Shown piece after piece: positions 4,584 to 6,947 of a stretch of DNA of 6,947 nucleotides. The stretch is taken from the NCBI GenBank assembly GCA_017853285.1, contig JAFMJU010000212.1, positions 1-6,947 on the forward strand, given 5' to 3'. Within the stretch, counting starts at the first letter, position 1. Each line of letters begins with the position of its first letter. The notes below the pieces were generated by a model that saw nothing but the letters and a program-made list of their open reading frames with translations, ran no database searches and was not told the origin of the DNA. This DNA comes from Gemmataceae bacterium. GTDB taxonomy: Bacteria > Planctomycetota > Planctomycetia > Gemmatales > Gemmataceae. Made by a program: the position numbers and the translations under genes.

Positions 4584-6947
4584 ATGAATATCGCGTTTTT
4601 GATCGTTTCAGCCCTTTTGTTGCCGCAACAGGAGGGTGATACCCCCTCCAAGGCCCCCAAGCAGTTTGAACGGATGGCCTACCGAAACATCGGTCCGGCC
4701 GCGGGCGGACGGGTGTCCAGGGTATGCGGCGTTTCAGGGGATCCGCTCACCTACTATGCGGCCACCTCCGCCGGCGGAGTGTGGAAATCGAACGATGGCG
4801 GCGTGAGCTTCAAGCCCATCTTCGACGACCAGCCGGTCTCCTCCATCGGCTCCATCGCAGTCGCCAACTCCGACCCCAATGTTATCTATGTGGGCACCGG
4901 CGAGGCCAACATCCGCGGCAATGTGGCGGCGGGTGCCGGGATTTTCAAATCCACCGACGCCGGCAAGTCATGGAAGCATGTGTGGAAACAGGTGGGGCAT
5001 ATCGGCACCATGGCGGTGCATCCGGCCAATGCCGACATCGCCTTCGCGGCGGTGCTGGGCCATGCCTTCGGCCCCAACAGCGAACGGGGAATCTATCGCA
5101 CCACCGATGGTGGCTCCACCTGGTCGAAGGTGTTGTTTGTCGACAACGACACCGGGGCCAGCGATGTCTGTTTTGATCCGACCAACCCGCGCACGCTTTA
5201 CGCCGGGTTTTGGCAGACACGGCGCCAACCGTGGGAACTCACCTCGGGTGGCCCCGGCTCCGGCTTGTATGTCTCCCATGATGGGGGTGACAGTTGGGAC
5301 AAGGTCGGCCCTGGTGCCAAGCCAAAAAAGAAAAAGGCGGCCGCCACTTCGGCTCCCGACGAGGAAAGCCTTCCGCCAGGCCCGTGGGGTAGGGTGGGTG
5401 TGGCGGTTGCCCCTTCCGATGGCTCACGCGTGTACGCGCTGATCGAGGCGGAGAAAGGTGGCCTGTTCCGCTCGGACGATGGCGGCGGTTCGTGGAGCAA
5501 AGTGAATGACGAGCGGGTGATCCGCCAGAGGGCCTGGTACTACAACACGCTGACGGTTGACCCCACCAACGCCGACATTGTCTGGGCACCGCAGGTTCCG
5601 CTGTTGAAGAGCATCGATGGCGGCAAGACCTTCCAGAAGGTGGATGGACCGCACCACGGCGACCACCATGATCTGTGGATCGATCCGAAAAATCCCCGCC
5701 GCATGATCGACGCCAACGATGGCGGCGTGGACATCAGCACCGATGGTGGCAAAACCTGGAACGCCCCGGCGCTGCCGATCGCCCAGTTCTACCATGTGGC
5801 CTGCGACAACCGGTTCCCCTACCGGGTGATGGGCAACATGCAGGATCAGGGCACCGCCTCGGGGCCATCCAACTCGCTGCGCTACATGGGCATCCCCCTG
5901 GCCGACTGGCACGGGGTGGGTGGAGGGGAGACCGGCTTCAGCATCCCCCATCCCACCGATCCAGATGTGGTCTATGCGGGCGAATACGCCGGCATCATCA
6001 CCCGGTACGACCACCGCACCAAGCAGGCCCGCAACATCAGCATCTACCCGTACAACGCTTCGGGCCACGGGGCCGAGGATCTGCGCATCCGCTTCCAGTG
6101 GACCGCGCCGATCGTCATTTCAAAGCATGATCCCAAGGTGGTTTATCATGCCGGCAACCACCTGTTCCGCACCACCAACAATGGTCAGAACTGGGAGCAG
6201 GTGAGCCCCGACCTGACCCGCAACGACCGGTCGAAAATGAGGTGGTCGGGCGGGCCGATCACCGGCGACAACACCACAGCCGAGTTCTATGGCACCATCT
6301 TCGCCTTGGCCGAATCGCCCAAGCAGAAGGGACTGCTGTGGGCGGGCACCGATGACGGGCTGGTGCACCTGTCACGGGATGATGGCAAGACCTGGACCAA
6401 CCTGACGAAAAACATCCCGGATCTGCCCGACTGGGGAACCGTGAGCTGCATCGAGCCTTCGGCCCACGATGCCGGAACGGCTTGGCTGGTGGTGGATGCC
6501 CACCGGCTGGACAACTACAAGCCATACCTGTGGAAAACCACCGATTTCGGCGCCACCTGGATGCGTTTGGAGGACGGGCTGGACCCCGCGGTCTACCTGC
6601 ATGTGGTGCGGGAAGACCCGGTGAAGAAGGATCTGCTCTTTGTGGGCACCGAGCGGGGCGTGGTGTTCAGCGCCGACGGCGGGGACAGCTTCGAGCCGTT
6701 GCGGCTGAACATGCCCACCGTGGCGGTGCATGACCTGCAGGTGCATCAGGGTGACCTGGTGGTGGGTACCAATGGCCGGTCGATCTGGATTCTGGATGAC
6801 ATCAGCCCGCTCAGGGAATGGAAGGACGAGCACGCCGAGAAGCACGCCCACCTGTATCCAATCCGTCCGGCGGTGCGGTGGCGACAATCTGGCACGGTGA
6901 GCCACGGCCAGGAGATCGGCATGGGGCAGAACCCCGCGCAGGGGGCG
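4584..6947 (+). CDS. Secreted multi-Asp-box beta-propeller protein (BNR/sortilin-like), C-terminus missing
   Basis: 788 codons are open from ATG 4584 to the right edge without a stop. A hydrophobic start (MNIAFLIVSALLLPQQ) looks like a short signal peptide, though without a basic n-region. The mature part begins with FERMAYRNIGPAAGGRVS, typical of large planctomycete and Bacteroidetes proteins annotated as glycosyl hydrolase or sortilin-like. I count eleven Asp boxes (S/T-x-D-x-G-x-x-W/F or close) starting near residues 69, 123, 173, 231, 297, 343, 385, 530, 597, 652 and 696, which implies two stacked propellers. HGDHHDLWIDP near 362-372 matches a conserved block of this family. The end (GQNPAQGA) is where family members pass into a C-terminal beta-sandwich, so perhaps 150-300 residues are missing. 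A GGGGGG ribosome site precedes the start, and an in-frame TAG at 4545 excludes a long extension. Hydrolase activity is not supported by visible catalytic residues; a binding or scaffold role is equally likely. Confidence 0.9.
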   Translation, partial: MNIAFLIVSALLLPQQEGDTPSKAPKQFERMAYRNIGPAAGGRVSRVCGVSGDPLTYYAATSAGGVWKSNDGGVSFKPIFDDQPVSSIGSIAVANSDPNVIYVGTGEANIRGNVAAGAGIFKSTDAGKSWKHVWKQVGHIGTMAVHPANADIAFAAVLGHAFGPNSERGIYRTTDGGSTWSKVLFVDNDTGASDVCFDPTNPRTLYAGFWQTRRQPWELTSGGPGSGLYVSHDGGDSWDKVGPGAKPKKKKAAATSAPDEESLPPGPWGRVGVAVAPSDGSRVYALIEAEKGGLFRSDDGGGSWSKVNDERVIRQRAWYYNTLTVDPTNADIVWAPQVPLLKSIDGGKTFQKVDGPHHGDHHDLWIDPKNPRRMIDANDGGVDISTDGGKTWNAPALPIAQFYHVACDNRFPYRVMGNMQDQGTASGPSNSLRYMGIPLADWHGVGGGETGFSIPHPTDPDVVYAGEYAGIITRYDHRTKQARNISIYPYNASGHGAEDLRIRFQWTAPIVISKHDPKVVYHAGNHLFRTTNNGQNWEQVSPDLTRNDRSKMRWSGGPITGDNTTAEFYGTIFALAESPKQKGLLWAGTDDGLVHLSRDDGKTWTNLTKNIPDLPDWGTVSCIEPSAHDAGTAWLVVDAHRLDNYKPYLWKTTDFGATWMRLEDGLDPAVYLHVVREDPVKKDLLFVGTERGVVFSADGGDSFEPLRLNMPTVAVHDLQVHQGDLVVGTNGRSIWILDDISPLREWKDEHAEKHAHLYPIRPAVRWRQSGTVSHGQEIGMGQNPAQGA
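5313..5387 (+). other. Lys/Ala/Pro-rich linker inside the propeller protein
   Basis: Residues 244-268 break the Asp-box rhythm between the box at 231 and the one at 297. They read GAKPKKKKAAATSA followed by an acidic Pro-rich stretch ending in GPW. The charge switches from strongly basic to acidic within 15 residues, as in a flexible surface loop between propeller blades. The reading frame is intact on both sides, so this is an insertion in the protein and not a frameshift. Confidence 0.6.

Noticed and set aside
5424..6068. 214-residue minus-strand open frame under the propeller gene
   Set aside because: It is the antisense shadow of the Asp-box protein. The plus frame has eleven regular Asp boxes and family motifs; the minus frame has no start context or domain.
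6372..6905. 177-residue minus-strand open frame
   Set aside because: It is also antisense to the continuous propeller reading frame and has no recognisable features.
4584..6947. Active sialidase
   Set aside because: Asp boxes alone do not imply catalysis. The arginine-containing (F/Y)RIP motif and the usual catalytic set were not seen, and the N-terminus matches the sortilin/BNR group instead.

Overview
The window is GC-rich bacterial DNA and most likely comes from a planctomycete or a close relative in the PVC group. The evidence is family content. There is a short ECF-type sigma factor of the kind common in Rhodopirellula and Verrucomicrobium relatives, followed by a zinc-free membrane anti-sigma factor. 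There is also a CxxCH-containing squalene-cyclase-like toroid protein and a very large secreted Asp-box (BNR/sortilin-like) propeller protein. No rRNA, tRNA, CRISPR array or insertion sequence was seen.

Layout from left to right. Positions 1-1593 hold a three-gene operon on the minus strand, read right to left: an ECF sigma factor, a single-pass anti-sigma factor whose outer domain looks like LolA/RseB, and the first 40 codons of a small secreted Gly/Lys-rich protein that runs off the left edge. The first two genes overlap by ATGA and the next two are 4 bp apart. Each downstream gene has a Shine-Dalgarno sequence inside the gene before it, so the three are probably translated together. Positions 1594-2015 are about 420 bp without a gene, dense in inverted repeats. 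These include three copies of the 8-mer TTGTCGCG/CGCGACAA just upstream of the sigma gene and a terminator-like hairpin that would end the next minus-strand gene.

Positions 2016-3122 (minus) encode an exported alpha/alpha-toroid protein with QW-type repeats and one c-type heme-binding-like CxxCH. Positions 3239-4432 (minus) encode a MOT1-type molybdate/sulfate transporter. Positions 4433-4583 are a divergent intergenic region with a perfect 7-bp inverted repeat. From 4584 to the right edge the plus strand carries the first 788 residues of a secreted multi-Asp-box beta-propeller protein whose C-terminus is cut off.

How they work together: only the left operon is clearly a functional unit, a membrane-signalling module in which an extracytoplasmic domain would control release of the sigma factor. 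The toroid protein, the transporter and the propeller protein look like separate transcription units with no evident shared pathway. No clearly undescribed system is proven here. The best candidates for follow-up are the sigma/anti-sigma module with its repeated upstream motif, and the CxxCH toroid protein.
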